NCBI GenBank assembly: GCA_034008185.1
Contig: CM067081.1
Span: 188,373,510-188,437,509 of the forward strand
DNA: 64,000 bases
Direction of reading: 5' to 3'
From: Gorsachius magnificus
Taxonomy: Eukaryota; Chordata; Aves; Pelecaniformes; Ardeidae
Part shown: in pieces, positions 37,201 to 51,220 of the stretch
How positions within the stretch are numbered: the stretch's first letter is position 1
Layout of the letters: each line of letters opens with the position of its first letter
Notes under the pieces: generated by a model
Seen by the model: the letters and a program-made list of their open reading frames with translations, nothing else
What the model was told of the DNA's origin: nothing
The model's database searches: none
Program-made: the position numbers and the translations under genes

Positions 37201-39497
37201 GGAACTAGTCATGTCAGAAAAAGATGCAATTTGAACTTGACCATAGTCACTGCTATTGAGTATACTCAAACTCTCCAAGCATGCGGGATAGCTTTCTTTA
37301 CATTTATCCCTGGGTAAAATCTTGCAAACGGACAGTTACGACAGCATACTTAGCTGAAGCTCATCCTAAGCTCACCTGCTAAAAGTTGTTCAGCTATTGC
37401 TACTTGGAATATCATTGTTCTGTGTATATATGTGTGTATATAGATATAACAATGGTCATATAAGTATGTAAATATGTATATACATATGTATATTTGAAGA
37501 GAGAAAGAGTATGATAATATTTGTAAAATATTACTGTCATAAACAGGTCTTTGGTGGTTAATTCCTTGGTATGAAAATGTTATGTACTGAGAATATGTCA
37601 ATTTATGCACTCGTATCTCATCCTGTCTTAAAAGAAGACATGACCAAACAGCTTGAAATATGACATATTCCGCACATTTAGCAGAAATGTGTCCCTCTTT
37701 GGTTTAGAGTTCAGATTTCCTAACATCTATGCTTTTATAAAACATTTCAGAGGTCTAGTGCTCTGCCTTTTTTTCTGTGCCTCATTGTACCAAAATGGGG
37801 TATCATGTCCAATTGCAGTCTTACTTCACAGCAGTCCACATCACAGTAGCAGATGTCATATTTAATACTGTCTATAGCTTTAATTGATGACAATGCTCAA
37901 TGTAGAAGTACATTTTAGGGCACTGAAGATGGACCAAGGATTCATATTCTTCGGCTTTTTAAACTTATTTCTTTCCTTGTGTCTATATTTAGTGTAAGAA
38001 CAAATCATTTTCATATAATTTTCTGTTCTGGTTACAATCTTAAGGGTGTCAAGGGAATGGATAAATGGATAAATGTTCTGCTATTTTCTCTTTATTATTA
38101 TAATTTTTCTCACAAGATTGAGAAAAAAGGGAGAATATAATGAGAATAAAAATGCACAGTATTGAAGCATTAAAATTTGGTGATAATTCATTCCTGTGAC
38201 AGACTACAGCAAGTACAGAATGCAGTGTAAGATATATTCATTCTCCTGAAAAAACCTGTAGAAGGAGTAGGAAATGGTATAAAAGTAATTTACTCTTATG
38301 ACAATCGTCCTAAGGCAGCAGTTTCATGTCCTCTTAGAATGTCCCTTGTGACAACATGGCTGCGGATATTTTATTTAAAGGTACTCATCAGTTCAGATTT
38401 ATTTCTGATGTATGGAAACAATACTGGGTTTTGTGCATAGGTCATTAATTCTACTTTAAGAATATGAATATCAGTTTTTCTGTCAGACCATTTAAGAGGA
38501 AAAGATGTCTTCACTCTGAATTTCTAGATGTTCACTTTAATATAGGAGTTTTTTATGATGTGATCTATCAAAACTAAAACCAATCAGGTTGTGACTTTTC
38601 CCTGTGTGTGTTTAGTTCTGAAGTACTGTATTATTTACATAAATGAGAACAGTAATGGTTCAATTTAGAACTCTGCTCCTTGATTTAATCCCGCTGCAGC
38701 TACTGAGATGTGGAATAATAGAGGACATTTTTTGCCTAGCAATGTTGGCATGAGATTTGTGGGTTTGAAATATGTCACTTGAAATTACATGTCCACACAA
38801 AATTTAGCAATAGCAAACAACTCAAATAAAAAACTATTAGAGCACAGAGCATTATCTCTTTCTCTAAATTGCCTCAATTGAGTTTAATATAGTTTTACTG
38901 AGAAATTGTCCCAGGAACTTTACTGTTTGGTGATTAACCAATAAATAGCATGCAATAGATTTTAGTTTTAGACAGTATTTTCCCTGTTTTAGAAATCTCA
39001 GAGCACTCTGCCAGAAAGGTTTAGACATTAGAAATGCTGTAATCGTCCAGGTGGATGATGTAGTTGCCATATGCTCAGCAATAGTTTGCACAATGTTGGT
39101 GATTAGAAGGGTTTTTTTGTTGACAGACAGAGGTTTACACAGACCCTGGACTAAGAATGATGGGGGAGCTGAGCTTTCCTTTGGGCAGGGTATCAAGGAG
39201 CTGGAACAAAGATGTCCTTAGCCTGTATCAAACAGGCAAAGCCCACCTCAGAGTAGCAGGAAAATAGAGATTGTATTATCTCACAAATGGTTTTCATGAG
39301 ACTAACTTGAAAGAAATCTAAATCTAGTCATCCATCAACCTGAAGGATCCATGTAGTAAGGTATTTAAAGCAGCTAAGATTAGAGTAGCTTCATTTGCAA
39401 TTTAAATTTGCTACAGACTATTTTTTGAAAGTGTATACAAGAGTCCTAGGACGTGAAGTGTAGTTCAGTGGGGGGTTATATTTGACTTGTATTAAGG
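37201..39497. other. Intergenic, no gene recognised
   Basis: AT-rich DNA with an imperfect TATATG microsatellite at 37424-37493. Confidence 0.6.
37424..37493. repeat. Imperfect TATATG/TGTA microsatellite
   Basis: Alternating TATATGTGTGTATATAG and ATGTATATACATATGTATAT blocks with interruptions. Confidence 0.7.
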
Positions 39498-39802
39498 TAG
39501 TATTTCTCAAACTATCTTTTGCCCATATCTGGCTTTCTCCCACATCTAGTTTTTACGGGAAGGCTGAAACACGTGTACATAAACACCATCCCGCACCACG
39601 TGCTGGTTTCTGCCTGTGTAGTCCCGGCGTAGCACCACTCTGGGACGCCTAGGCTGCCATCACTGCTCTTGACCAGCTTCTGCAAGCAGCACTTGCTCTG
39701 AAGTGGGTCTAGAGCCGGCACCCGCACAGGAACATGTCTGTGTGTCACACCTGGGTTAAATAAATTGCACAGAGCTCATGTGAAAAAGGTTCAGAACTGC
39801 AG
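39498..39802. mobile_element. Probable hAT (Charlie-like) non-autonomous DNA transposon relic
   Basis: The left edge TAGTATTTCTCAAACTATCT and right edge AAAAAGGTTCAGAACTGCAG are imperfect inverted copies of the CAGTGGTTCTCAAACTTTTT terminus of Charlie-type hAT elements, about 305 bases apart. No 8-base target duplication was found, so the edges may be eroded. Confidence 0.4.
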
Positions 39803-41786
39803 ATCTCTTTATGGTGTGGGGAAGAACTTTCCTCTAGCACAGAAATGCCTAATTCATGGGCGGGAACAGGGGTTCCGCAGGTTTTTTCTGGAGGGTTGGC
39901 ACTAGGCTAGGGCTTCCTCAGACAGCTGCCCATGAAGAGCCCTGTCTTTGGGCTGTAGGTCTCCCTGATCACTGCAGAGGAAGCCTAGGGGACTGGTTCA
40001 GGAGTCTGGATTCCAAGTGGTTAAAAAATGCTGCAGTGCTCTGGGCTTCAGAACTTCAGATGTTTTGGTTTTTTTGGATCTGACTCCAAACTTCCATTGG
40101 TTCCCATGAACATGCCAGGCAGCGTTTACAAGCTAAGAAACTGCAATTTAGATTCACAAATAATTAATATCACTTCTCTTTGCTGCTTTGTCAGGATGAC
40201 TTGAAGGTTTATGATAGTGCAGGGCCCAAACAGAGATTAATGAGTTTTCCTTACTGGTTAGGAAACCAACATACTCTCATCTCTGTCCTACCACAGACTC
40301 TTCTGCTCTCATTCTGGGGCATGGCAAATCCATCCCAGGTTGTTTAACTGGTGAGAAGTATGCCAAGGCCTAGCTCCTCTAGATGGCAGTATAATGTAGA
40401 TGTCATGTTTCTCCTCAGTATGGGTGGTTCTAAAAATGAAGATTATTTTTGTACATAATCTTGCAAAAGTACCACAAATTTAGTTCCATCCTACTGGAAT
40501 TATAAGCCTGGATGGTAGGAACAGCATCAAGTAGAAACCATTATTGATGTGAAAGATTCATCCACCATTATTTGAACAAATGGGGATTTTTAATGTAAGA
40601 AAAAAGCTATCTATCTGAGTGCTACCAGCTTAACAGGGTTATTTCAAGGAGTCCTATCTCACCCCACTGTGTTGAGATCTTTGAGCGGTCCAATACTCCT
40701 CAGTCACTGCAAATATAAACTTCGTTCTTGCCTTGCAGGCTGCCTCTGGGGCAATTCCTGTCCTGGCACCACCACCAAGTTTTTAGATATGCTGGGGCAG
40801 ATCCCTGTATCCCCAATGCTATTCTTGCTTCTCCACTGTAAGGTGATAATAATTATGCCTAGTTACTATCCAAAATATTTATCTATAAGCCCTTCCAGTT
40901 GCTTTAGGTAATTAATTAGTGATGTTTGTTCACCATTTTTACTGTGGTCCATGTATTATTCTTTATAACCAATATGTTCTTTCAGCTACAACCCCCAAGA
41001 GTCAGACTTGTTCAGTAACCAAAAGCGGAGCACAGGCAGTACAGTAAAGCATGGAGCGAATGCTGTTAGAGATCACCCCAAGGATAACTCAGGACAAACA
41101 ATTGGCTCAGTAGCCAGAGAAACGCATCATGAAAAACAACAACGCGACTAAAGGGCATGCAACAGGCCAGAATGTTTATCCCCCAGTTATAGCAAGATGC
41201 TGTTTAGTTTGGTGATGATAGAACCCATGTCAAACTAGGATGCATTTCTTTTCCGCAAGAGAATAAGAGAATATATTTGTGTTAACAATAAATGATCATT
41301 GCTTTTTAACAGTGCAGCAATTCTGATCAGATGCCGGAATGACGACAAAGGACGTTGGATTTATTTAACTTCTCTCAGGTAAACAAGGGGTCATATACAC
41401 TAGACTTCAGATTTCAAATGGCAGTGTCTTCTGCAGGGTTAGCAACAACGTCAAAACTTCTTTCAGTCAGCTACTGGCACAGAGGAAGCAACTAATGATT
41501 GTGAGAAAATGTTAGCCTTTAGAGCGTGGAACTGATGTCCTTAATTTCTTGGTAGAGATTAGATACTAGTAAAACAATATTTCTAATCTCAAAGCTTCTC
41601 TAAAAACCTACTATCCAGGAACTGCTATAATGAAAATCCATATTGTGCTGATTATATTGTCAATAATAATGAAAACGTTTCTGTTGGTCTTCATGAAAGT
41701 GGGTTAGATATTGCAGTGTCTCTGCACAGAAGTTGCCAGCTAAGTGCGTTTTTTTTCTGGAGACCTGTCAAAACCTAACCCGGCAG
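39803..41786. other. Intergenic, no gene recognised
   Basis: Unique sequence; no repeats or exons recognised. Confidence 0.55.
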
Positions 41787-41955
41787 TATGTTCCTTCTGC
41801 GTGAGATGAAACAGCTACACTGCCAGGAAGAATATGTCAACATGGTAAATTTTCGCCTCTCTGGAAGTGGGCAGCTTGATGATTGCAGCCTGATTGTGAC
41901 ACCGAGGAACATTACTGTCGGCTCTGCTACCTCACATCAGAGAGGAAACACAAAG
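41787..41955 (+). other. Weak candidate exon of unknown transcript
   Basis: A CCCGGCAG acceptor-like site (AG at 41785-41786) has a T-run about 30 bases upstream, and there is a good donor AAAG|GTATGT at 41955/41956. Between them an ATG at 41788 reads open for 56 codons and ends in phase 0. The peptide (starting MFLLREMKQLHCQ) is unfamiliar and the acceptor is weak. An RNA-seq junction would be needed to keep this. Confidence 0.15.
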
Positions 41956-43630
41956 GTATGTCAGCCTGGATAATCTTTTAAACAGTTTTAAAATGCAGGT
42001 GGTGGTTTCCCCTTCTTGAAAGATGAACTGCATGTCAAAGGTATCGCTACACACTAAATAGCCGTGTGGTGGTGGGATGCTTTTACCTCTGTTCTAATTT
42101 GGTTCCGGAAAAACATATGCACACACTGGGTAATTTGGATTTGCACTTCCTTGTTAGAAGGTTTGCAGGTAGGTCTTTTGCATCAGCAACTGCAGAGACA
42201 TCTCCTGAAGCTAATCTGTCATGGCTATCTCCCTGCAAAGGCAACACCGCGTCTTTTGTACGTCCATTAGCAGGTCTGTCACAGGGGGCACGCTCTGAGC
42301 ATGTTTTCATTGCTGCTATTCTTATTTTTTAGCTACCTTAAATAAGATATGTTCCTAAGAACTAAGGCCTCTTGGAGGATATCAGAAATGACATTTTTCA
42401 TGTTACTTTTCAAAGAATACAGCAATAATGATATAATGATATTTTGTACTCCTGTGGAAGTTTGCATTTGCTATGCTCAAAGTGCCATAAAACCATTTTC
42501 TAACGTATGTGTTTAGATAAATGGATCAGCAGAAATCTAGGCCTGATTATCTTCCCTCTTGCATTGGCTTTGCCCTTGTAAATATGTTAATTTGGCTTTA
42601 TTTTTCTGCCTGGTGGAAGGGCTGACTTTCTCAGACCCTGCCTGTACCTATCCCATCATGCCAGGGAGGGCTGGAGGGGGTGGTACAGGCAGTACGGGAT
42701 GGGGACATTGGTGACAGAAAGTGTCAGGGCATAAGCCCTTGTGTGAGGGAAGGGGAGGTGTAAAACTTTCCCTGGGTTTTCCAGGCAGTACTAGGCTTCA
42801 TGTCAGTGATGTCAAAGCTGTGCAGGCACTTTTTACTTCAGTCACAGTAAATACTGTATGGTGGAGGTATGGCCAAGTAAGAGCAATCCAAAGACAGTCT
42901 TCATGATTCACAACATGAAGACAGTTGTGGGTAAGGAGTACCCATAAAACTCAGTGTTCTTGTTTTCCAGATACCACCTCTGGGAATGTTTACTATGGTT
43001 GTGTCTGTGCCTAACTGTGGGGACAGGGATGGGGTGCAGAGGTACTTGGGATGTATTAGGAAAGTTTCTTGCTTTGAAAAATTTCAAAGACAAGATTGTC
43101 TCCCTCATGATCTGACAGGGTTTAAGATATCATGCTGTCCTTTAACTTCCTGAATGATGCAGTAAAAGCATATAACACTGTTGCAGTAAGATGGATAAAT
43201 TTTTATTTCCTTCTGAAATGTCCTTTATGAGAGAGAAAAAAATTCCTCTTAGTTCACAGGGGATGGTGAATCTCTGAGAAATTCTGGCACAGTTGTTTGC
43301 ACCTGTACACAACACTGGCTTTGCTAAGGAGTTTTGTACAAAATGGTATGGCTTCACATTGTATGTGACATAAGGGCCACTGCGTGTCAGAGAGGCTGCA
43401 GCTTGACTCAAATTTGATGCTAGAAGAAGCAGTTAAAGCAGTGAGGCACACCAAGAGCATCACACTGTCAGACATCCACACGTTGAATGCCCCACCAAAA
43501 AAGTCACAACCTGCGGACGGTTTACGAAAAGCCAATACATCTGCACTTGTCAATGAGGGCCTTACACACACACTTTAGCTGCAGATTATGAGTTACAATC
43601 TGCTCCTAGAAATATGTTTTGGCAGAAGAA

Positions 43631-43672
43631 GTTGAGGCTCATCATGGCCAGGTTGAGGCTCATCACGGCCAG
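43631..43672 (+). repeat. 21-base tandem duplication
   Basis: Two adjacent 21-base units starting GTTGAGGCTCATCA, differing at one base (ATGG versus ACGG). Confidence 0.9.
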
Positions 43673-46600
43673 GAGCCACCTCACCCAGTAGCAGGAGTCA
43701 TTGCATCCACTGAAGGGATCCCAGATCTTCAACACCAATTTTCTCAATGGAGCAGCTTGATTTCCTCCCACTGTGCCTGTAATAGCTTAAGACTGAGTAT
43801 AAGAAATAGGTTTTATTTCAACAATCACAACATTAAAGAGATCTTCTTTCAGTCTTGTTGCTGTTAAATTCAGAACATATAAAGAGGCAATAATAGGGCT
43901 ATTTTTTCAGAGTAATTTACAGCTGCTGAAGGTGTGGGCCTCAGATGTGCAGTTCTGACATAGACACCACTACTGGTGTGCTCTGTTAGCTGAAGCTGAA
44001 AAAGTTTTAAAGTTTGTTTATTTTCTCCTACTGCCTTGAGTCTTTGGAGGAACTGTGTCCGTTTCAAACCAGCTTGGGATAACTCTTGAACTTGCTGGAA
44101 CTTTCTGCGTTTCCTTTGCTGTTCTTCACTCTCTGAAAATTGTATACATATGCTTTTGAATATTCATGTTTACCCTATTTTTTAGGATTTGTTTGAGAAC
44201 TTCTCCATTGTACTCCTCGTGTTGCATGTTGCCAAGTAAACTGAATAGAAACTACCTTCTTCTTGCTTAATTTAAGTTTTGCTTATTAAGCTCAGCCAGT
44301 TCTGAATACTAGCAAGCTGTCGCTTCTCTGCATAACCTAGAAATCGTCAACACATTTAAATAAGCTCCTATAGAAGTTACATCAGCTTTTCTGAATTTCC
44401 TAGTGGTGGTTCATTAGCTGGCAATAAGACCACAAAAAACCCTCTCAGCCTATATTTATTTCTTACATTTATTTTTTCCCCAGGATCATAATTGTTGATA
44501 TACCAACATTCAGTTGGTGGTTTTTTTATATATTTATGTATCATCAGGAAGAAATTCCCACTATTCATAACCCAATCTCAAATTCTTATCCTTTTTCATA
44601 ATTCTCAAGAAACAATGTGCACTGACGTTTTGTGTCAAGGCCATAAACGTCTTAGTCCAGGTTCCTTGCTAAAGGATCTCTATTTGAAACTACTCTCCTC
44701 AGTGTTCAGCTCAGTCCTCTTTTGTCCAATAATTAATTTGTAATTCGCTGGCCTCCTTTTTTGTAGGTTCTTCCTCAGCATTTTCTCTCCAAGCCAGATC
44801 TTTTACCTTTGGTAAGTCCAAATCTCTGTAGCCCTAAAGAGGTCCTTGTTCAGCTGGCAACAGTTCTTTTGTTGCCTGGAAAGCATTTGCTGATTTTCAC
44901 CCTTGTTTTTACCTCCTCACTGTGAGAGAATTGATGTCAAAGGCTTAATTGCCTGCTTACCACCTATTACACTTTAAAATATTTTTTTTTTTGCTAAATG
45001 CAGAATTCAAAGCAGTATTTTTCCATTATCATATTTACTGAGGTCATAACAGGAAAAGAATTGTGCAGTTATCTATGAAAACAGTGTCTGCACCATTTTC
45101 CTCACAAGTAATTCTATACTTTGCGGCATATTTTGAACGTTTCCGTGGAACTTAAACTACTGTTGAGCAAGTGTTGATTGATTACTACAAGAACAGGCCT
45201 TTTGGCAAGAATTAAGCTTAACATTGGCAAGTTGCTTGATAATTATTGAGTGTGAAAACCAACACAAATACATGAGTTATGCAGGGAGTTCAGTCTCAAA
45301 CCACATTTGCAGTTACGTGTTCCTCTTGGAATTGATTCTAGAAGCCAGAGTTATCCTTTTTAATGCAAAAAATAGAATTAGAATTGGTAATATTTACTGC
45401 TGAAATATCTTAAAGTGTTAAAATTAATTTCAAAATAAGGTAACCAATATGTGTAGGAGGACTTTATCAGCTACATTTGTTGCTAAAATGCTTCCTATTG
45501 CCTTCCTTTCTCTTTAGCCATTCTGCTCTGGTATTTGTTGGAAGAATTTCCTTTTGTTTTTGTCTTCAGTGATTTAATTGTAATTCTGTCCAGAAACTTC
45601 AGTGAAATCAACCATTTACAATTTGGTAAGGGTTTTTTATTAAGAAAGATAAAATGCATTTACAAAGTAAGAGTGGAAGCATTTTCATCTTGAAATAGTA
45701 GGAAAACTTTCTTGCTAAAATCCCAAGGAAGATGCCATGAAAATAAAATTAAACAATTTAAGTATAAAACGGCATCTACTGTTGTGCTGATATCTGCAAA
45801 CCCCAGGATATAACACTGGTATCCAGAAGTTCTAAACTTGGAGCACTGTTCTACGGAGAATGGTAACTGGACAAGGAAATTCACTGGTTGTTATTGTTTC
45901 TTTAAGGCAGGAGTCTCCATACCTATTGTAGCTGCATCTCACTTGGCAACATTTCAGTTTTGTCCAGCTGGGCATAACTTCTTCCATAAGGGCTACTCCC
46001 ACTTCTGGTTTCCTCCACCTTCCTCTGTCCTGTGTCTTCCTCTCCCTCCTCCCCCCACCAGTGCCACAATCATGCATCAGCTTGACTCTGTCATCAATTA
46101 CTCACAAGCGAGGAAATGAGCATCTCTAGAAGTTATTTAACCTCTTTCAGACACCTTTCTTGGGATACTAGAAAACACTTTTTTTAGATGTCTTTTTCTC
46201 TCCACTGGTCATTGGGTGAGTAACTCAAATAATTTGATGTCCAAATTTTTAAATTTCTTAAGTTAGGGCAAATCAGTCTTACCCATCATCTCTTAAATCA
46301 GCAGTTTTACTCTTGGGATAAATTTACTGCTGTAGAGTACAGATGGAAAATAATATGCTCCTAGTAAACAGGCTTTTGGGGATCCAGACTCGTAGGTTGT
46401 GATTAATGCACATTGACGGGAGTCACACTGCTATAGCATCACCAGACTACCTTTAAAACAGCCCCTTGCTCATGGAAAACTCTTTTTATCACCTTTACCT
46501 GGAGTTTGCAGATATTCAGACTTTTACCATGAAAAAAATTATAAGGACTGTTTTCCCCAGACCCCTCGACACACTATTTTGAGACATATTAGGGACATAG

Positions 46601-48659
46601 TTTCTTGGGGTGTGGAGGGAAAAACGATGAATGTGGTTTGGGTTTTTTTTGGTTTTTAGTGTGGTATTTGTCTGCATTGTGCCTTATCCAGACATTCTTG
46701 TCTGAATGTCTTAAGGTATGGAGATTTTCAAGGCAATCTAGGTCAGCATATGGATTTTAGAGCACTTGGAAAATTTGATGACAAACATTAAGGTCATCTC
46801 AACATTGAATGTCATGGTCCTATGAACCAGTGAAAGCTTCTGTATTCATTCATGGAATGTATAGATAGGTGTTGTATTTTGAAAATTCAGTGGGTACTTC
46901 TGCACTTGCACATGAGGATTTTGATTTGTATTTCCACCTTCATTTAGATTACTCAGGAAGTAATGTTATCTTCAGAAATTTCTGTGTTCTCTTCAGAGAA
47001 TGATGGCTCTGGTTTGATCTTCTTTTAAAAGAGATAGAGTAATTGTAGAAAAGTACATCAGCTAGCAAAGTTGCTATAAAAAAAGAGAAGATGAGTTGGG
47101 AGTGGCTGTTTTAGGATTATTCATTTTTGCAAATAAATGGAATAATGTAAGTATTTCCATTAGAATCTGAGGATCAAAGATCTTTAAAACTATGGGACCC
47201 TGGTTTATGTGGAGAGGGATGACTGTTGATTGTGGATTCCCATTCCCATCTAACTGACTTGGGGGAATTGAACAGTCAACTGTTGAATGACATGGAGAAT
47301 AATATAGCTATTTATGTAACCCCATCACACCTTCAAAAACTACTGTACCACATGTATAGGCTCAAAATCTTCAATGTTTTGAAGTACGAAAGATGCTCCT
47401 GTAGATAGATTGAGGCACAAGACAGTAGGGCTAAGACCTAAAAAAAAAAAGAAGTCTATGTAGTTGCTTAGATTCTTGTGTTTTTCCATTGGTTTTCCAT
47501 GGCCTACCATGGGGTACTGCCTTCAGAACCTAGCTCTCTACATGCAATGACATTATGCATTGCATGCATTTGCTACCTGTTCACCAAGTACATGGTTATG
47601 ACATAACTTAATATGTACCAAAGGATGACAGAATTATTATAGTAAGATCATACATTAAGAGTTGCTCAAGTCTCAAAATTCATCATGTTTTAATTTTCAG
47701 ACCTTGCATAAGTTAATTTACATAGTTTGACCATGTAATTCTAAAGAGGGGGTGACTTGACCTGTATGCAATATAAGGGCATTGTTGATATGAGGAAAAA
47801 ATTGTGTAGACATGGCTTATGAAAGCAATGTTCAAATCCAGACTGCTAACATCAACCAGGCTTCTAGACTTGTATTTATAATTAAATCTGGGAGCCACTT
47901 CATAGTCAGATGACAAAGTGCTGAAATGTGGAAAGCTACAAAAATATAATAATTGTTATATAAGTGGAAATTGCAAAAGGGTTAAGATCATCTGGATACT
48001 CTTTATAAAAATGTCCAAACTAAAGATAGAAAATCATGTTCGCTTAGAGATGTGTTCAGCTTTTGCACTGACCGTCCTGCAATCTGAAAGGCTTTTTATT
48101 GAGAATATTTTGTCACCAGTTTTATGAAGTCCTACAGAAACATACATTGCCTGTTATATAACAAAAGCAGTGGATCAGCTAAGTGTGGTTAGAAATTCTG
48201 CAAGCAAAACTGACAAAGGCCCAATTCTCTTCCAGCTTTCAAGAGAGACTCCTTTGACTTAATAGGCTTGTTCCCATCTAATTGAGGGCAGGACTGGGGC
48301 AGAAGGGCATATTGGGAAATTCATTCTCCCGCCTTCATAAATAAAGAGTTGGTTCTGACATAATGTGATTCGCACATAATAGATGATTGTCACATATGTT
48401 GCAAAACCCACTTTTGTGCCCTCCTCTATATAAGACTAGAATTGAGCCCAGTGTTTCTATTTTAAGCACTGAAATAGAGAGTCTAATTAGTGATGTACTT
48501 ATGTATTATTCCTACACCAGAGAAATAACTCTTACAGAAGGCTTGTACTTGTGTAACATATGTTTATTTAGCCTTTTGTAGATGTATTATCTAACTATTG
48601 CTTTTATGGTTCAGGCCATGGATTATTAATTGAAACAGTAAAATAAGCAATCATCTTTC

Positions 48660-48674
48660 GTTGCCATAGCAAAG
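48660..48674 (+). promoter_or_regulatory. RFX X-box-like motif
   Basis: GTTGCCATAGCAAAG matches the palindromic RFX X-box GTTGCCATGGCAAC except at two positions. A single motif in intergenic DNA; function not shown. Confidence 0.3.
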
Positions 48675-50376
48675 CTACCCAAAATATAGTTGCTGAGGAA
48701 ACCATACTGAGAATATACACAATATATAACCTAATAATGTTGATATACAGCTTCAAGACTATGAGGATATAAAATATACTTGTGGTCTTGTTGGGAGATT
48801 AAATATTGAATATGATACATGCTTATTAATTTTTTTTTTTAAATCTTCCTGCTGCATGTAAAGATGTAGCTTACTAATGAAAATGTTGGTTAGTACTAAA
48901 GTGAGGACAGACTACAGTGGAACTTCAATACATCCATCTATTTTTGACAGCTATCTACTGTCAGCTGCTATCTAGCCTCCAGTTGTCCAACCAGTTTTGC
49001 ATCATTCAGTAGGTGATCGAGCAAGACCATATTTCCCTAACCTGTGTGTGACAAGTCTGTCCTGCTAGGTTGTTTTCCCTAGACATTCATCAGGCTGAGA
49101 TTTTCCATAACCTAGAGGTCCCATACTTACTTCTACCTCCTGCAGATAAAAAAATCCCTTAGTGTAATCTTCCTTGTCTGTAATCAACTGCTCCCCATGA
49201 CTGTACCTATGCTCTTTTATTTTTTAACCTTGAATAAACCTTCCTTCAATTGACTCAACCTTCTCCATATTCTGGGTCTCCAAGCTGCTTACTTGGTGCT
49301 GAGTATACAGGGTAACATCTCTTTATTTGCCTGCTGTTAGTGAAAAATTATATCCTTTAATATTGACAAGTGAGTCATGTGAGATTTTCCACAAAATATA
49401 TGCTATGACTATTTAGTCACGTCCTTAATCATGTAGTAAGATTTCCAGCTCTTCCTATTTAGCTTCACAATTCTGGTGAAGATATGCAGACTTTTAGGGT
49501 ATTTACCAAATCAACTCACCATCCTCTCTCTCTCTGCTGTACCCTCTTATGGATAGGATTACCTTTTTCATCTGCGTTCAGCCATTTCTCAAGGTTCTTG
49601 TATACTGTCACACCACCTCACAACAGATTAGCATGTGACATGAGAAAGACGCCGGCTTTGCTGGCGTCACAGGGAAAATGATGGCGGAAGGAGTCATCTC
49701 CCTCCTGACAATGCTCCTGCCTAACCCCAACCCTTCAAGCCTTTCCTCAGGGTCTTGCAAATATTTCCGATCTGGGTTATGCCAGGGCTGGGCAGAAGGG
49801 TGAGTGGGGCTGGGGATGTGATCAGGGCAGCCCAGTGCCCTGTGGAGCTGTAGCCACAAGGCAAGTCTGAGGCGCTGCTGGGAAGCCCAGGAGACAAGTC
49901 AGGGGCAGGATCAGGACCATCAGGGCACAAGGCTGGACACAGGCAGAGCTGCAAGGTGCCTCCAGCAAGCACCAAAGGAGAAGGCCTGGGCTCAGTGCAG
50001 GTCCCACCTTGAGGAAGGCCCAAGAGGAGGTTTTTCACAGCCCTTTTTCACAACATGACTGTTTTCTGTGAAGTTGGACCCCAGGTTAAGTGTCTGCAAC
50101 AGATCAGGGCAGACCTTGAGCATGGGCAGTTAAATCCTGGAGGAGGACTACTGTCACGGTCCGTTTGGATCTCTCAAATTTACAGGACAACATACTCTGT
50201 AAATTACTTTACTTTATGAGCTCATTAGGAGAGAAAACAATCACACACAACAAACAAGGGATCAATCCCCTTTGTATAAACTAATCTTAACACATGAATT
50301 CACTAATTTATCACTTAATTCATGAAGTTTCTAACTCACAAATTCTATAATTCATAACACGCAACTCATCATTTCA

Positions 50377-51220
50377 ATCATAGAATCATAGAATACCAGG
50401 TTAGAAGGGACTTCAAAGATCATCTGGTCCAATTTTTCTTGGCAAAAGCATGGTCTAGACAAGATGGCCCAGCACCCTGTCCAGCTGAATCTTAAAAGTG
50501 TCCAGTGTTGGAGAATCCACCACTTCTCTGGGAGATTATTCCAATGGCTGATTGTTCTCATTGTGAAAAATTTTCCTCGTGTCCAACTGGAATGTCTCCA
50601 GAGTAACTTGTACCCATTACACCTCATATTTTCCATGTGACTCCTTGTAAAAAGGGAGTCTCCGTCTTCTTCATAGCCACCCTTTGAATACCGGAACATG
50701 GTGATAAGGTCTCCCCTAAGCCTCCTTTTCTCAAGGCTGAACAAACCCCGTTCTCTCAGCCTATCCTCATATGGCAGGCTTCCCAGTCCTTTGATCATCT
50801 TTGTGGCCCTTCTCTGGACCACCTCCAGCCTGTCCACATCTTTTTTGTATAACAGGGACCAAAACTGAACATAGTATTCCAGGTGTGGCCTGACAAGTGC
50901 TGTGTAGAGTGGGATAATGACTTCTTTATCTCTGCTGGTGATGCCCTTGTTGAAGCAACCCAGCATCCTGTTGGCTTTCTTTACTGCAGCAGCACACTAC
51001 TCACTCATATTGAGCTTGTGGTCCACCAGGACCCCCAGGTCCCTTTCCACAAAGCTGCTCCCCAGCCAGGTGCATCCCAGCCTGTGCTGCACTCCTGGAT
51101 TATGTTTTCCCGGGTGCAAGACCTTACACTTGTCCTGGATGAACTTCATAAAATTCTTGTTAGCCCACTCTTCCAGCCTGTCCAGGTCTTCCTGCAGGGT
51201 GTCTCTCCCTTCTGAAGTGC
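50377..51220 (-). mobile_element. CR1 LINE, 3' part (split by an LTR)
   Basis: Starts with AATCATAGAATCATAGAATA, then the reverse of a CR1 3' UTR and about 230 codons of ORF2 C-terminus broken by frameshifts. On the minus strand [21 protein letters not shown] and [20 protein letters not shown] are visible. The 51.0-51.2 kb part encodes RDLGVLVDHKLNMSE and KFIQDKCKVLHPG blocks. The element stops at a 5 bp duplication where an LTR has inserted, and resumes at 51780. Confidence 0.95.

Larger units (their letters stand above)
41956..50153. other. Intergenic, no gene recognised
   Basis: Mostly AT-rich unique DNA. Contains a 21-base tandem duplication (43631-43672), an RFX X-box-like site (48660-48674), a possible ancient repeat fragment near 48210-48295, and a GC-richer patch at 49640-50040 without known content. 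Confidence 0.5.

Noticed and set aside
48210..48295. Possible ancient amniote repeat resembling the 24.2 kb fragment
   Set aside because: Similarity is too loose to assign by eye; needs alignment to old repeat consensus sequences.
49640..50040. GC-richer patch with overlapping frames on the minus strand
   Set aside because: CpG-poor, no domain, no splice structure; no evidence for a gene.
50154..50376. Possible LTR edge (TGTCACGGTCC) before the CR1; a similar TGTCATGGTCC at 23797
   Set aside because: Only one edge is visible at each site and I could not find a second edge, poly(A) signal or duplication.
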